This document shows positions 33,750-41,785 of a stretch of 64,000 nucleotides of DNA, piece after piece; position 1 is the first letter of the stretch, and every line of letters starts with the position of its first letter. Both the position numbers and the translations under genes were made by a program. The stretch spans positions 124,001 through 188,000 of the forward strand of contig NZ_JAPMOU010000003.1 of assembly GCF_028858535.1 (NCBI RefSeq), read 5' to 3'. Under the pieces are notes generated by a model. It saw only the letters and a list, made by a program, of their open reading frames with translations. It was not told the DNA's origin and did no database searches. Source of the DNA: Spartinivicinus poritis. Lineage in GTDB: Bacteria > Pseudomonadota > Gammaproteobacteria > Pseudomonadales > Zooshikellaceae.

Positions 33750-35408
33750 ATGTACATATATGATCAATACGACCAGACGATCGTTGATGAGCGCGTTACA
33801 CAATTTAGAGAGCAAACCCAGCGTTACCTAGCTGGTGAGCTGGCTGATGCCGAATTCTTACCCTTAAGGTTACAAAATGGTCTGTATATTCAGCGGTTTG
33901 CTCCCATGCTTCGGGTTGCGATTCCTTATGGCATGGTATCGTCTAAGCAACTTCGCAAGCTGGCAGAAATTGCTCGAAAATACGATAAAGGGTATGTTCA
34001 CTTCAGTACCCGGCAAAATGTTCAATATAACTGGCCACAGCTAGAACAAGTACCGGATATTCTAGCTGAGCTTGCCACCGTGCAAATGCATGCGATCCAA
34101 ACCAGTGGTAACTGTATCCGCAATACCACCACTGACCAGTTTGCGGGTGTTGCTGCAGATGAAATTGTTGATCCACGTCCTTACTGTGAAATCATCCGAC
34201 AATGGTCAACCTTCCATCCAGAATTTGCCTTTTTACCTCGTAAATTCAAAATTGCAGTTAATGCAGCCAAACAAGATCGCGCAGCGACTTTAGTCCATGA
34301 TATTGGTTTATATCTGGTAAAAAACGAAGCGGGAGAAATCGGTTTTAAAGTGATTGTCGGTGGGGGACTGGGACGAACACCATTAATTGGGACAGTTATC
34401 CGTGAGTTTCTACCCGAGCAGCACTTACTGTCGTATTTAGATGCCGTTTTACGGGTATATAATCGCTATGGGCGTCGCGACAACAAATATAAAGCACGTA
34501 TCAAAATTCTAGTTAAAGCCTTGGGCACTGAACTGTTTACCCAAAAAGTCGAAGCAGAATGGGAACACATTAAAGATGGCGCAACCACTTTAACTCAACA
34601 AGAAATTAATCGTGTTACCAGCCATTTTTCTGTCCCTACTTACGAAACCTTACCAGCGACTAGTCAGCAACTCGCCCAGCAACTGGCAGATGACCCTAAC
34701 TTTAACCACTGGTACCAGCAAAATGTTAATGCGCATAAAGTGCCAGGCTACAGTATTGTCACCTTCTCACTAAAGCCCACTGGGGTTGCACCTGGAGATG
34801 TTACTGATAAGCAACTGGAAGCCGCTGCAGACTTGACCGATCAATATAGTTTTGGTGAAGCTAGAGTCAGCCACCAGCAAAACCTGGTGTTAGCTGATGT
34901 TAAGCAAGATGATTTATATCCATTATGGCAAGCCGCAATTCAGCATGGTTTTGCTACCCCCAACATTGGTTTGCTGACTGATATTATCTGCTGCCCCGGT
35001 GGTGACTTCTGCGCACTGGCCAATGCTAAATCCATTCCCATTGCCGAAGCTATTCAAAGCCGCTTTGATGACCTGGACTATTTACACGATATTGGAGAGT
35101 TAGATTTAAACATTTCTGGCTGCATGAATGCCTGCGGTCACCACCATGTAGGCCATATCGGCATTTTAGGTGTGGACAAAAAAGGTGAAGAATTTTATCA
35201 GGTACAGGTAGGTGGTAATGCCGGTAGTGATGCATCACTAGGAAAAATTCTAGGGCCTTCCTTTGCTAAAGAAGCTGTGCCAGGTGTTATCGCAAAACTA
35301 TTAGCCGTTTATGTCAATCAACGAACCCCAGAAGAGCGGTTTATCGACACCTATCGTCGTATTGGTATTAAGCCTTTTAAGGAGCAAGTTTATGCCAAAG
35401 CTCATTAA
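33750..35408 (+). CDS. cysI: Nitrite/sulfite reductase hemoprotein (CysI-like)
   Basis: Siroheme/4Fe-4S enzyme that reduces sulfite to sulfide in assimilatory metabolism. It is built of repeated ferredoxin-like and catalytic halves. The N-terminal L-R-L-Q-N-G-L-Y-I-Q-R-F and H-F-S-T-R-Q-N-V-Q, and H-A-I-Q-T-S-G-N-C-I-R-N-T-T-T-D are siroheme-pocket motifs. Cluster cysteines are C-C-P-G-G-D-F-C near 413 and S-G-C-M-N-A-C-G-H-H near 457. The flavoprotein CysJ is not present, so it probably takes electrons from ferredoxin, as in pseudomonads. DUF934 follows with a 17-nt overlap. Confidence 0.93.
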   Translation: MYIYDQYDQTIVDERVTQFREQTQRYLAGELADAEFLPLRLQNGLYIQRFAPMLRVAIPYGMVSSKQLRKLAEIARKYDKGYVHFSTRQNVQYNWPQLEQVPDILAELATVQMHAIQTSGNCIRNTTTDQFAGVAADEIVDPRPYCEIIRQWSTFHPEFAFLPRKFKIAVNAAKQDRAATLVHDIGLYLVKNEAGEIGFKVIVGGGLGRTPLIGTVIREFLPEQHLLSYLDAVLRVYNRYGRRDNKYKARIKILVKALGTELFTQKVEAEWEHIKDGATTLTQQEINRVTSHFSVPTYETLPATSQQLAQQLADDPNFNHWYQQNVNAHKVPGYSIVTFSLKPTGVAPGDVTDKQLEAAADLTDQYSFGEARVSHQQNLVLADVKQDDLYPLWQAAIQHGFATPNIGLLTDIICCPGGDFCALANAKSIPIAEAIQSRFDDLDYLHDIGELDLNISGCMNACGHHHVGHIGILGVDKKGEEFYQVQVGGNAGSDASLGKILGPSFAKEAVPGVIAKLLAVYVNQRTPEERFIDTYRRIGIKPFKEQVYAKAH

Positions 35409-35901
35409 AAATCAGGACATTATTGATGATAATTATCAGCTGCTAGAAACTGCGCCTGCAGCTGATCAACCACTTCCAGAAGGTAACCTGTTGGTGCCAC
35501 TCACTGACTGGCTTGAAAACCAACAGCGTTATGTTAACCATCAAGGTAGTGTGGGTGTTTGGCTTGATAGCCATGAAGAGCCAGAATTATTGGCAGCACA
35601 AATCCAGTCACTACCGGTGATCGCAGTTAACTTCCCCCAGTTTACCGACGGTCGTGGCTATTCAATCGGGCGACTGTTACGAGAGCGTTTTGGCTTTCTT
35701 GGTGAACTAAGAGCGATCGGTGATGTACTTCGGGATCAACTGTTTTATATGGCCCGCTGCGGCTTTAATGCCTTTGCCATTCGTGCCGATCGCTGTATTG
35801 ATGATGCTTTAAATGGCCTGAAAGATTTCAGTGAAACCTACCAAGCAGCCGTAGATCAGCCTCAGCCGCTGTTCAGACGACGGCAAATGCAAGCAGAGTA
35901 A
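35392..35901 (+). CDS. DUF934 protein, partner of CysI-like reductase
   Basis: A 169-residue protein from ATG 35392, which lies inside the end of the cysI-like gene (17-nt overlap) with an AAGGAG Shine-Dalgarno. It has the family core F-P-x-F-T-D-G-R-G-Y-S-I-G-R-L-L-R-E-R-F-G-F-x-G-E-L-R-A-I-G-D-V-L-x-D-Q. DUF934 genes are nearly always next to this kind of sulfite reductase and are thought to help sulfite reduction; the mechanism is not known to me. Confidence 0.9.
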   Translation: MPKLIKNQDIIDDNYQLLETAPAADQPLPEGNLLVPLTDWLENQQRYVNHQGSVGVWLDSHEEPELLAAQIQSLPVIAVNFPQFTDGRGYSIGRLLRERFGFLGELRAIGDVLRDQLFYMARCGFNAFAIRADRCIDDALNGLKDFSETYQAAVDQPQPLFRRRQMQAE

Positions 35902-35914
35902 TTGTCTTCCTTCA

Positions 35915-35938
35915 GTGGCTTGATCAACGTCAAGCCAC
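35915..35938 (+). terminator. Stem-loop after cysI-DUF934
   Basis: A 9-bp GC-rich inverted repeat (GTGGCTTGA/TCAAGCCAC) with a 6-nt loop, 14 nt after the DUF934 stop. The U-run is poor (CCTATTCCTT), so termination may be weak or Rho-assisted. Confidence 0.5.
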
Positions 35939-36048
35939 CCTATTCCTTATAAAAAAATCCAACTTCCTTAAGCCCACTAAAAATACAACTGCTGTATAAT
36001 ACAAACTCAGTTAATGACCGCTAAATTCCTTTAACGTATAGCCAAAGC

Positions 36049-36165
36049 GAAGGGCTTTTAGGGAAGGCCGTCGCGTTATGAGGCCCTATGAGTTTATATT
36101 ACTAATAAATGATTAGGGCGAATAACGAAGACAACAAACCCTAATAGTCATTCGGGAAGGGTATA
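36049..36165 (+). repeat. Dispersed structured repeat, copy 1
   Basis: A 117-nt element shared with 46424-46538. Blocks identical in both copies include GAGGCCC-T/C-ATGAG (36080-36092), TGATT-A/G-GGGCGA (36110-36121), AACAAA, TCATTCG and GAAGGGTATA. The two first blocks pair: GCCCTA (36083-36088) with TAGGGC (36114-36119), and TTTAT (36093-36097) with ATAAA (36105-36109), separated by a symmetric TGAG/TGAT internal loop. It lies between DUF934 and the antiporter gene, ending 41 nt before the latter. Confidence 0.75.
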
Positions 36166-36206
36166 TACTCCAAACTATAGCCAGCAAAATTACAGACACA
36201 TATTCA

Positions 36207-37373
36207 ATGGATAACGGCTCTTTAGTATTTTCGTTTTTTTTAATCTTCACAGGAGCCGCAGCGCTCGCTTCTATCGCTTTATATACTCGCCAACCGCTGC
36301 TCGTTGCCTATATTGTCCTGGGTGCCATCCTTGGCCCTTATGGACTCAAGTTAGTTTCTGATACCAAACTGCTAAGTGATATTTCCCATATTGGTATCAT
36401 TTTTCTATTGTTTTTACTTGGGTTAGACATGCAGCCTGGTCATTTAGCCCATATGCTGAAAAAGACTGCATTAATTGGCTTAGTCAGCTCATTAGCTTTT
36501 GCTGCTTCTGGTTATGTAATTGCCTTAGCCTTTGGTTTCACTCAGCAGGAATGTTTAATTATTGGTGCTGCTATGATGTTTTCCAGCACCATTATTGGTA
36601 TCAAGCTCTTACCTACTACTGTATTGCACCATAAGCATACAGGTGAGCTGGTAGTCAGTATTCTACTGTTGCAAGATTTAGTGGCTATTGTAGTACTGCT
36701 ATTTCTTTATGGTGGAGAAAAAGAAGCCAGTGGCTCTGCTTTACTCTTAACCTTACTGGCATTACCTGCATTGGTCATACTCGCATTTGTATTAGTGAAA
36801 TATGTATTACTACGACTCATGCAAAAGTTTGATCGTTTCCATGAGTATTTATTTTTGCTAGCTCTTGGTTGGTGTTTAGGCTTGGCAGAGTTAGCCAACT
36901 TATTAGGCCTATCAGCAGAGATTGGAGCTTTTATTGCCGGTGTTAGCGTCGCCACCAGCCCCATCGCCCTTTATATTGCCACCAGTCTGAAGCCATTACG
37001 TGATTTTTTCTTAATTCTGTTTTTCTTTTCGGTAGGTGCCAGCTTTAATCTTGGGCTGTTAGCTGATGTGATTGTGCCTGCTTGTTTACTCAGTTTGTTC
37101 GCCCTTACCTTAAAGCCAGCAATCTTCCGCAGCTTAATGCAATACTTAAAAGAAAAGAAAAGTACCGCTTGGGAAGTAGGGTTTCGTTTAGGGCAAGTCA
37201 GTGAGTTTTCTATTTTAATCGCTTATATCGCAGCCAATAGTGGCTTAATTGGTACTAAAGCCTCTCATGTAATCCAGGCGACGGCTATCATCACCTTTTT
37301 ATTATCTTCCTATATTGTGGTCTTTAACTTTAAATCACCTATTGCGGTATCTGATCGATTACGGCGTGATTAA
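36207..37373 (+). CDS. CPA2-family cation:proton antiporter
   Basis: A 388-residue inner-membrane protein with about 11-12 transmembrane helices and the Na+/H+ exchanger (Kef/NapA-type) fold: L-V-A-Y-I-V-L-G-A-I-L-G-P at the start, L-F-L-L-G-L-D-M, and S-S-T-I-I-G-I-K-L-L-P. The K-L-L-P in the unwound region suggests K+ or Na+/H+ exchange. It lacks the C-terminal TrkA-N/RCK domain of KefB/KefC. No partner gene is adjacent. The structured repeat lies just upstream and may be part of its leader. Confidence 0.87.
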   Translation: MDNGSLVFSFFLIFTGAAALASIALYTRQPLLVAYIVLGAILGPYGLKLVSDTKLLSDISHIGIIFLLFLLGLDMQPGHLAHMLKKTALIGLVSSLAFAASGYVIALAFGFTQQECLIIGAAMMFSSTIIGIKLLPTTVLHHKHTGELVVSILLLQDLVAIVVLLFLYGGEKEASGSALLLTLLALPALVILAFVLVKYVLLRLMQKFDRFHEYLFLLALGWCLGLAELANLLGLSAEIGAFIAGVSVATSPIALYIATSLKPLRDFFLILFFFSVGASFNLGLLADVIVPACLLSLFALTLKPAIFRSLMQYLKEKKSTAWEVGFRLGQVSEFSILIAYIAANSGLIGTKASHVIQATAIITFLLSSYIVVFNFKSPIAVSDRLRRD

Positions 37374-37425
37374 TTTGAATATTTCACCAAACCATCAATC
37401 TTTGATAGCCGATAAGGTATTTGGG

Positions 37426-38424
37426 TTAATCCGTTAAATTAACGACCACTCGCCCCACTAAACGACCTTTAAACATAGACTCAATAAAGTGGGGCAGCTC
37501 TTCCAGTGCCACTTCATGTACTATTTTATCTAGTAAGGGAATACGCCATTCGTTGGCTAACTTGGTAAACATTTGCTGCTTGGTGTTAAGTGGTAGCTCT
37601 ACTGAGTCAATGCCTAGCCAATTCACTCCCCGTAAAATAAATGGGAACACATTAGCTTGAAAGTTAGGGGATGCTACCAAGCCACAGCTGGCAACACTGC
37701 CACCGTATTTTAGTGATTTAATCACATTGAATAAAATATCCCCACCAACCGTATCAATTGCCCCGGCCCACTGTTCTGACAATAAAGGACGCTCAACCCC
37801 TTCAAAAGCCGTTTCACGATCAATTATTTTGGTCGCACCCAGCTGACTTAAATACTCTGCTTGCTCTAGTTTTCCTGTGCATGCTGCAATGGTGTAGCCC
37901 AACTTAGCCAGCAAGGCAATGCTTAAACTACCAACCCCACCACTGGCGCCAGTGACAAAAACTTCTCCTGAGTCAGGCATCACTCCCATTTGTTGCAATT
38001 TAGTTAAGGATAATGCCGCCGTCAGGCCTGCGGTGCCTAATGCCATCGCATCATAGAAGCTCATTCCCTCAGGTAATCGCAATACCCAGTTAGCCGGTAC
38101 CCGAATATACTGGCCAAAACCTCCGGGTGTATCCATGCCCAAGTTATACCCTGTTACAATCACTTTCTCGCCTGGCTGCCAGTCTTCAACGACAGACTCA
38201 ACTACTTCACCTGCTGCATCAATACCAGGTGTATGAGGATAATGCTTAGTGACACCTTTATTACCTTTTGCTGACAGAGCATCTTTATAATTTAATGAGG
38301 AATAATGAACCTTAACCAATACCTCTCCTGCTGGTAGCTGATCGGTTTGACGCTCGACTACTTCTTGAGTAAAAAACTTTGAAATAGCATTTTGCTGTAC
38401 CCAAAGCGCCTTAAATGTCGTCAT
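37426..38424 (-). CDS. acuI: YhdH/AcuI-type NADPH-dependent acrylyl-CoA/quinone reductase
   Basis: A medium-chain dehydrogenase/reductase without zinc sites, 332 residues. Family marks are L-N-Y-K-D-A-L-S near 48-55, H-T-P-G-I-D-A-A-G-E-V, and the nucleotide-binding V-T-G-A-S-G-G-V-G-S near 155-165. YhdH/AcuI reduces acrylyl-CoA to propionyl-CoA, a detoxification step in DMSP or propionate metabolism; annotation as quinone oxidoreductase is common. It stands alone, 52 nt after sohB on the same strand. Confidence 0.9.
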   Translation of the reverse strand: MTTFKALWVQQNAISKFFTQEVVERQTDQLPAGEVLVKVHYSSLNYKDALSAKGNKGVTKHYPHTPGIDAAGEVVESVVEDWQPGEKVIVTGYNLGMDTPGGFGQYIRVPANWVLRLPEGMSFYDAMALGTAGLTAALSLTKLQQMGVMPDSGEVFVTGASGGVGSLSIALLAKLGYTIAACTGKLEQAEYLSQLGATKIIDRETAFEGVERPLLSEQWAGAIDTVGGDILFNVIKSLKYGGSVASCGLVASPNFQANVFPFILRGVNWLGIDSVELPLNTKQQMFTKLANEWRIPLLDKIVHEVALEELPHFIESMFKGRLVGRVVVNLTD

Positions 38425-38476
38425 TATTTCCTCACTGTTAATCCATCAGCTGAACATTACTCGTAATAGCCACATA

Positions 38477-39562
38477 TCATTGGTAAAAGCGTGTCTGATT
38501 AATCCGATCCCACCACTTAAGCAATAATCGATCAAGCGTGACATTAGCTGCCAACCCTAACTTTTCTGGCAGTGTTTTTTTCAGCTCATACGACACATGG
38601 AATACATCTGATTGATCAATCTGTTCCAAGATGTACTCATCACTGGTTTTAATCTCATCAATTAGCTGTTTATCTTTAGCTCGACGACCAAACCAGATCT
38701 CTCCAGTACCAATTTCTTCAATATTAATGACAGAGCGATGTTCAGTGACAAATTCTTTAAACAGCACATGCGTATCTTCCAAATCATCGATAAACTTTTG
38801 CCGCCCTTTTTGGGTATTTTCACCAAACATCGTTAAAGTACGCTTGTACTCACCCGCTGTTAATATTTCAACATCAATGTCATGTTTTTTTAGTAACCGG
38901 TGAAAGTTAGGTAATTGAGCAACCACGCCTATAGAGCCAAGAATAGCAAATGGTGCTGCAATTATTTTATCGGCAATACAGGCCATCATATAGCCACCAC
39001 TGGCAGCTACTTTATCCACAGCAATCGTGAGTGGAATCCCACGCTCTTTAATTCGAGCCAGTTGAGATGCAGCTAACCCATAACTATGTACCATACCACC
39101 AGCACTCTCTAACCGAACAATCACCTCATCTAGTGGCTCAGCCATGCTTAATACAGCAGAAATCTCTTCGCGTAATGAGTCCACCGCTGATGCCTTAATA
39201 TCACCGTCAAAATCAAGCACATAAACCCGTTTTGGGCGCTCAGTGTCACCTGTTGTCTGTTGCTCACTTTTAGCTAATGCTTTCTTGGCTTGCTTTTCTT
39301 CTTTTTCTTTTTGTTTTTCAGCCTTGGCTTCTTTTTTTAAGTCCTCTTTCTCCAATATGACTGACTTAATGTCTTTCACCAGCTCTTTAAAATCACTAGT
39401 CAGATTCTTCACTTCAATATGGCCTGAAGCACCCTTTTTTTGCTTACTGCTTAAGGCAATTACCCCAGCCACCAGGATTAGTACAGCAATAACCAGGGTA
39501 ACTACCTTGGCTAAAAACAAACCAAAATCAGCTAAAAATTCCAAAGTATTGTTCTCCAGCAA
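38477..39562 (-). CDS. sohB: Inner-membrane serine protease SohB (S49 family)
   Basis: A membrane-anchored peptidase with transmembrane segment ~14-38, a long charged Lys/Glu coiled coil (~55-100), and the S49 domain. Catalytic Ser188 lies in V-A-A-S-G-G-Y-M-M-A, and the likely Lys is in T-A-G-E-Y-K-R-T-L some 50 residues later. The L-E-S-A-G-G-M-V-H-S-Y-G block is the substrate groove. The length of 361 fits SohB (E. coli 349), shorter than SppA. Confidence 0.93.
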   Translation of the reverse strand: MLENNTLEFLADFGLFLAKVVTLVIAVLILVAGVIALSSKQKKGASGHIEVKNLTSDFKELVKDIKSVILEKEDLKKEAKAEKQKEKEEKQAKKALAKSEQQTTGDTERPKRVYVLDFDGDIKASAVDSLREEISAVLSMAEPLDEVIVRLESAGGMVHSYGLAASQLARIKERGIPLTIAVDKVAASGGYMMACIADKIIAAPFAILGSIGVVAQLPNFHRLLKKHDIDVEILTAGEYKRTLTMFGENTQKGRQKFIDDLEDTHVLFKEFVTEHRSVINIEEIGTGEIWFGRRAKDKQLIDEIKTSDEYILEQIDQSDVFHVSYELKKTLPEKLGLAANVTLDRLLLKWWDRINQTRFYQ

Positions 39563-39840
39563 TTAATTCAGGGATTTAAAATACAGCTGCTAATGATAAT
39601 CATATCATGCTGAATACGAAAATTGACATGCTGATTAAGCAGGAATACACAACACTTAAACAAGGCTCGCCAACCGATTATAGAGTATGTTAGACTCAAA
39701 CAAACGTATGAAATATTAATACCCAAAGCATCTTTTTTGAGCAAATGTCAGGCAATTGATCTAAAAGCTTTTCAACACTGAAACTGAGCTATCATTAGCG
39801 GGTAACAAGCAACATAAAACTTAAAAGGAATCGATTAATT

Positions 39841-40155
39841 ATGAGTAACGTAACTGAAACGTTGAACCAAATGAAAAGCAAGTTCAATGCTGATGCAGCG
39901 GCTGGTATGGATGTCGTTTTTCAATTACAAATCGAAGATGATTCTTACCATATTATTGTAAAAGACGGTAATTGTGACATGGTTGAAGGTTCTTATGATG
40001 AGCCATCAGTCACTCTTACTATGGATGGTGATACCTTTACTGGAATCATGAATGGTAGCGTGGACGGTATGCAAGCATTTATGGCTGGGCAGCTGCGTGC
40101 AGAAGGTGATGTAATGTTAGCAACTCGACTGTCTGAACTATTTCCTATTGGTTAA
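39841..40155 (+). CDS. SCP2 sterol-binding domain protein
   Basis: A 104-residue protein consisting only of an SCP2 fold: F-Q-L-Q-I-E-D-D-S-Y-H-I-I-V-K-D-G near 27-44, followed by P-S-V-T-L-T-M-D-G-D-T-F and a C-terminal helix with G-D-V-M-L-A-T-R-L-S-E-L-F. Members bind lipids or acyl groups in a tunnel; the bacterial function is not known. An AAAGGA Shine-Dalgarno precedes the ATG. Confidence 0.88.
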   Translation: MSNVTETLNQMKSKFNADAAAGMDVVFQLQIEDDSYHIIVKDGNCDMVEGSYDEPSVTLTMDGDTFTGIMNGSVDGMQAFMAGQLRAEGDVMLATRLSELFPIG

Positions 40156-40161
40156 AGCCAG

Positions 40162-40191
40162 CCCGGAGACTCATATTGTTGAGTATCCGGG
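40162..40191 (+). terminator. Stem-loop after the SCP2 gene
   Basis: CCCGGA-g-ACTCA pairs with TGAGT-a-TCCGGG, 11 base pairs with one G/A internal mismatch and a 6-nt loop. It starts 6 nt after the stop codon. No U-run follows. Confidence 0.5.
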
Positions 40192-40258
40192 GCAACATCC
40201 AAAATGCAGCTATTGATAAAAAGACAGCTGATAAAATACTACCGTAGGTAAAATCTAA

Positions 40259-40867
40259 TTACTGCTCTGTTTCAGTCGCTTCTATTTTTAAACCCGTTGC
40301 AGTGACTACCACCGAAAAACTCAACTTATCAGTTACTTCTAACCAATCACTGACATGATGAGCTGTGGTTACTGTAGGCTCTGTCCACTGAAGGTGATTC
40401 ATCACTGCCCACAGATCAAAGCCATATTCACTGTCACGTATCCATTGAGTAGATAGCTTATCTCCCTGCTGAATCGCCAGCTTATCCAGTCGAAAGCCAG
40501 GAGACATACCAAACCCTAATAACTGGGGGCTGACTTGAAATACTCTTGCACTCAACTGCCACTTTTCCCCGAACACTACCTGAGTAAATAGCTTGGTATT
40601 TGGTTGTAACAGGGACATGCGATATTTGTTGTCCCCTTGTTTAATAAAATCAATGGTAGCTACCTGCTGATTATAACGAAGGGGCTGATAACTAAATAAA
40701 TCTAAAGCACCCCAACCAAGCCCAATGCCCAGTGCAGTAACCAACAAAGCCAAATTACCCTTTAACCAACCGACTAACCAGTTACCTCCAACCAGCAGCT
40801 TGATCCCAAGCAGTACAATTAATAAGGCAAATAATAATATTGCACCACCCAGTAACATATACATCAT
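40259..40867 (-). CDS. Membrane protein of unknown function beside nudC
   Basis: A 202-residue protein with two N-terminal transmembrane helices (~5-28 and ~36-58), then a beta-rich domain probably on the outer face of the inner membrane. Homologues beside nudC in pseudomonads are often labelled multidrug efflux protein, but there is no transporter-like repertoire of helices here. It lies 12 nt after nudC on the same strand, so it is probably cotranscribed. Confidence 0.7.
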   Translation of the reverse strand: MMYMLLGGAILLFALLIVLLGIKLLVGGNWLVGWLKGNLALLVTALGIGLGWGALDLFSYQPLRYNQQVATIDFIKQGDNKYRMSLLQPNTKLFTQVVFGEKWQLSARVFQVSPQLLGFGMSPGFRLDKLAIQQGDKLSTQWIRDSEYGFDLWAVMNHLQWTEPTVTTAHHVSDWLEVTDKLSFSVVVTATGLKIEATETEQ

Positions 40868-40879
40868 TTGTGATAACTC

Positions 40880-41707
40880 CTAACTGGATTGGTTGTAACT
40901 TTCTTTTATGTAATCATCTATTAACCAACGAGCAATCGACATAGGCGATGGCAAAATAGGTAAATCATTAAGATTAAACCAGTCAGCGGCTTCAATTTCG
41001 TCTCCATCAACCTCAATTTCACCACTGTCGTATTCAGCATGAAATCCTATCATTAGTGAGTGGGGGAATGGCCAGGGTTGGCTGCCTTTGTACTGCAGGT
41101 TTTTTATGGTGATGCCTACTTCTTCTGCCACTTCACGAATAACGCCATGTTCAATAGTTTCGCCTGGCTCAATAAAACCAGCAATAGTGCTAAACACGCC
41201 TTCTGGAAAACGAGGTGAACGGGCCAGCAAAACCTGGTCACCACGGGTGATCAACACGATAATACAAGGGGAAATAGCAGGATAAAGAGGTGGGGCACCA
41301 CACTCACATTGTTTTGCCCGCACAATGGGATGCCACTGTAACGGCCTAGCACAACGCCCACAATATTGGTGTTGCTCCATCCAACCAACCAAGTGACCAG
41401 CATAACCCAACAGTTGACGCTCATTAGTGGTTGCAGCCAACATTGCCCGACGCAAGCCAATTAGTTGGACAGACTCAACGGTTTCAATTGAATCTAATGT
41501 AGCCAAAAACAACGTTTGATCCTGATACCTGGCTAAAGGTACGACAGTTTGATGGTTAACCAAGTCTTTCGAAGGCCAAAGCCATTGCTGACTTTCGGTA
41601 GCCACTAACTGCTGCTGATAAAACAATAAATAACGATCAGCTTCAATATAGTTATCAGTATACCAGATCGGCTGGTAAGCCAGGTTATCCATTAAGTGAG
41701 CAAACAT
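40880..41707 (-). CDS. nudC: NAD(+) diphosphatase / RNA-decapping Nudix enzyme NudC
   Basis: Hydrolyses NADH and removes NAD caps from RNA 5' ends. It has the zinc ribbon C-G-R-C...C-E-C-G in the centre, then the Nudix box G-F-I-E-P-G-E-T-I-E...R-E-V-A-E-E-V-G and the SQPWPFPHSLM motif that marks NADH pyrophosphatases. The length of 275 fits the family. It lies beside fimL, as in P. aeruginosa. Confidence 0.95.
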   Translation of the reverse strand: MFAHLMDNLAYQPIWYTDNYIEADRYLLFYQQQLVATESQQWLWPSKDLVNHQTVVPLARYQDQTLFLATLDSIETVESVQLIGLRRAMLAATTNERQLLGYAGHLVGWMEQHQYCGRCARPLQWHPIVRAKQCECGAPPLYPAISPCIIVLITRGDQVLLARSPRFPEGVFSTIAGFIEPGETIEHGVIREVAEEVGITIKNLQYKGSQPWPFPHSLMIGFHAEYDSGEIEVDGDEIEAADWFNLNDLPILPSPMSIARWLIDDYIKESYNQSS

Positions 41708-41785
41708 CGTTCCGATACTTCTTTGCTAAAAAGCGAATCAATCAGAGAATGAGTGGAGCCAATCTCTATAATGAGGTGCTACAAA

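Noticed and set aside
35050-35238. A minus-strand frame rich in His and Cys inside cysI
   Set aside because: It is antisense to the reductase's conserved cluster-binding region; composition follows from the opposite strand.
40259-40867. Multidrug efflux pump annotation for the gene beside nudC
   Set aside because: Only two transmembrane helices are present, so a transporter label is not supported.
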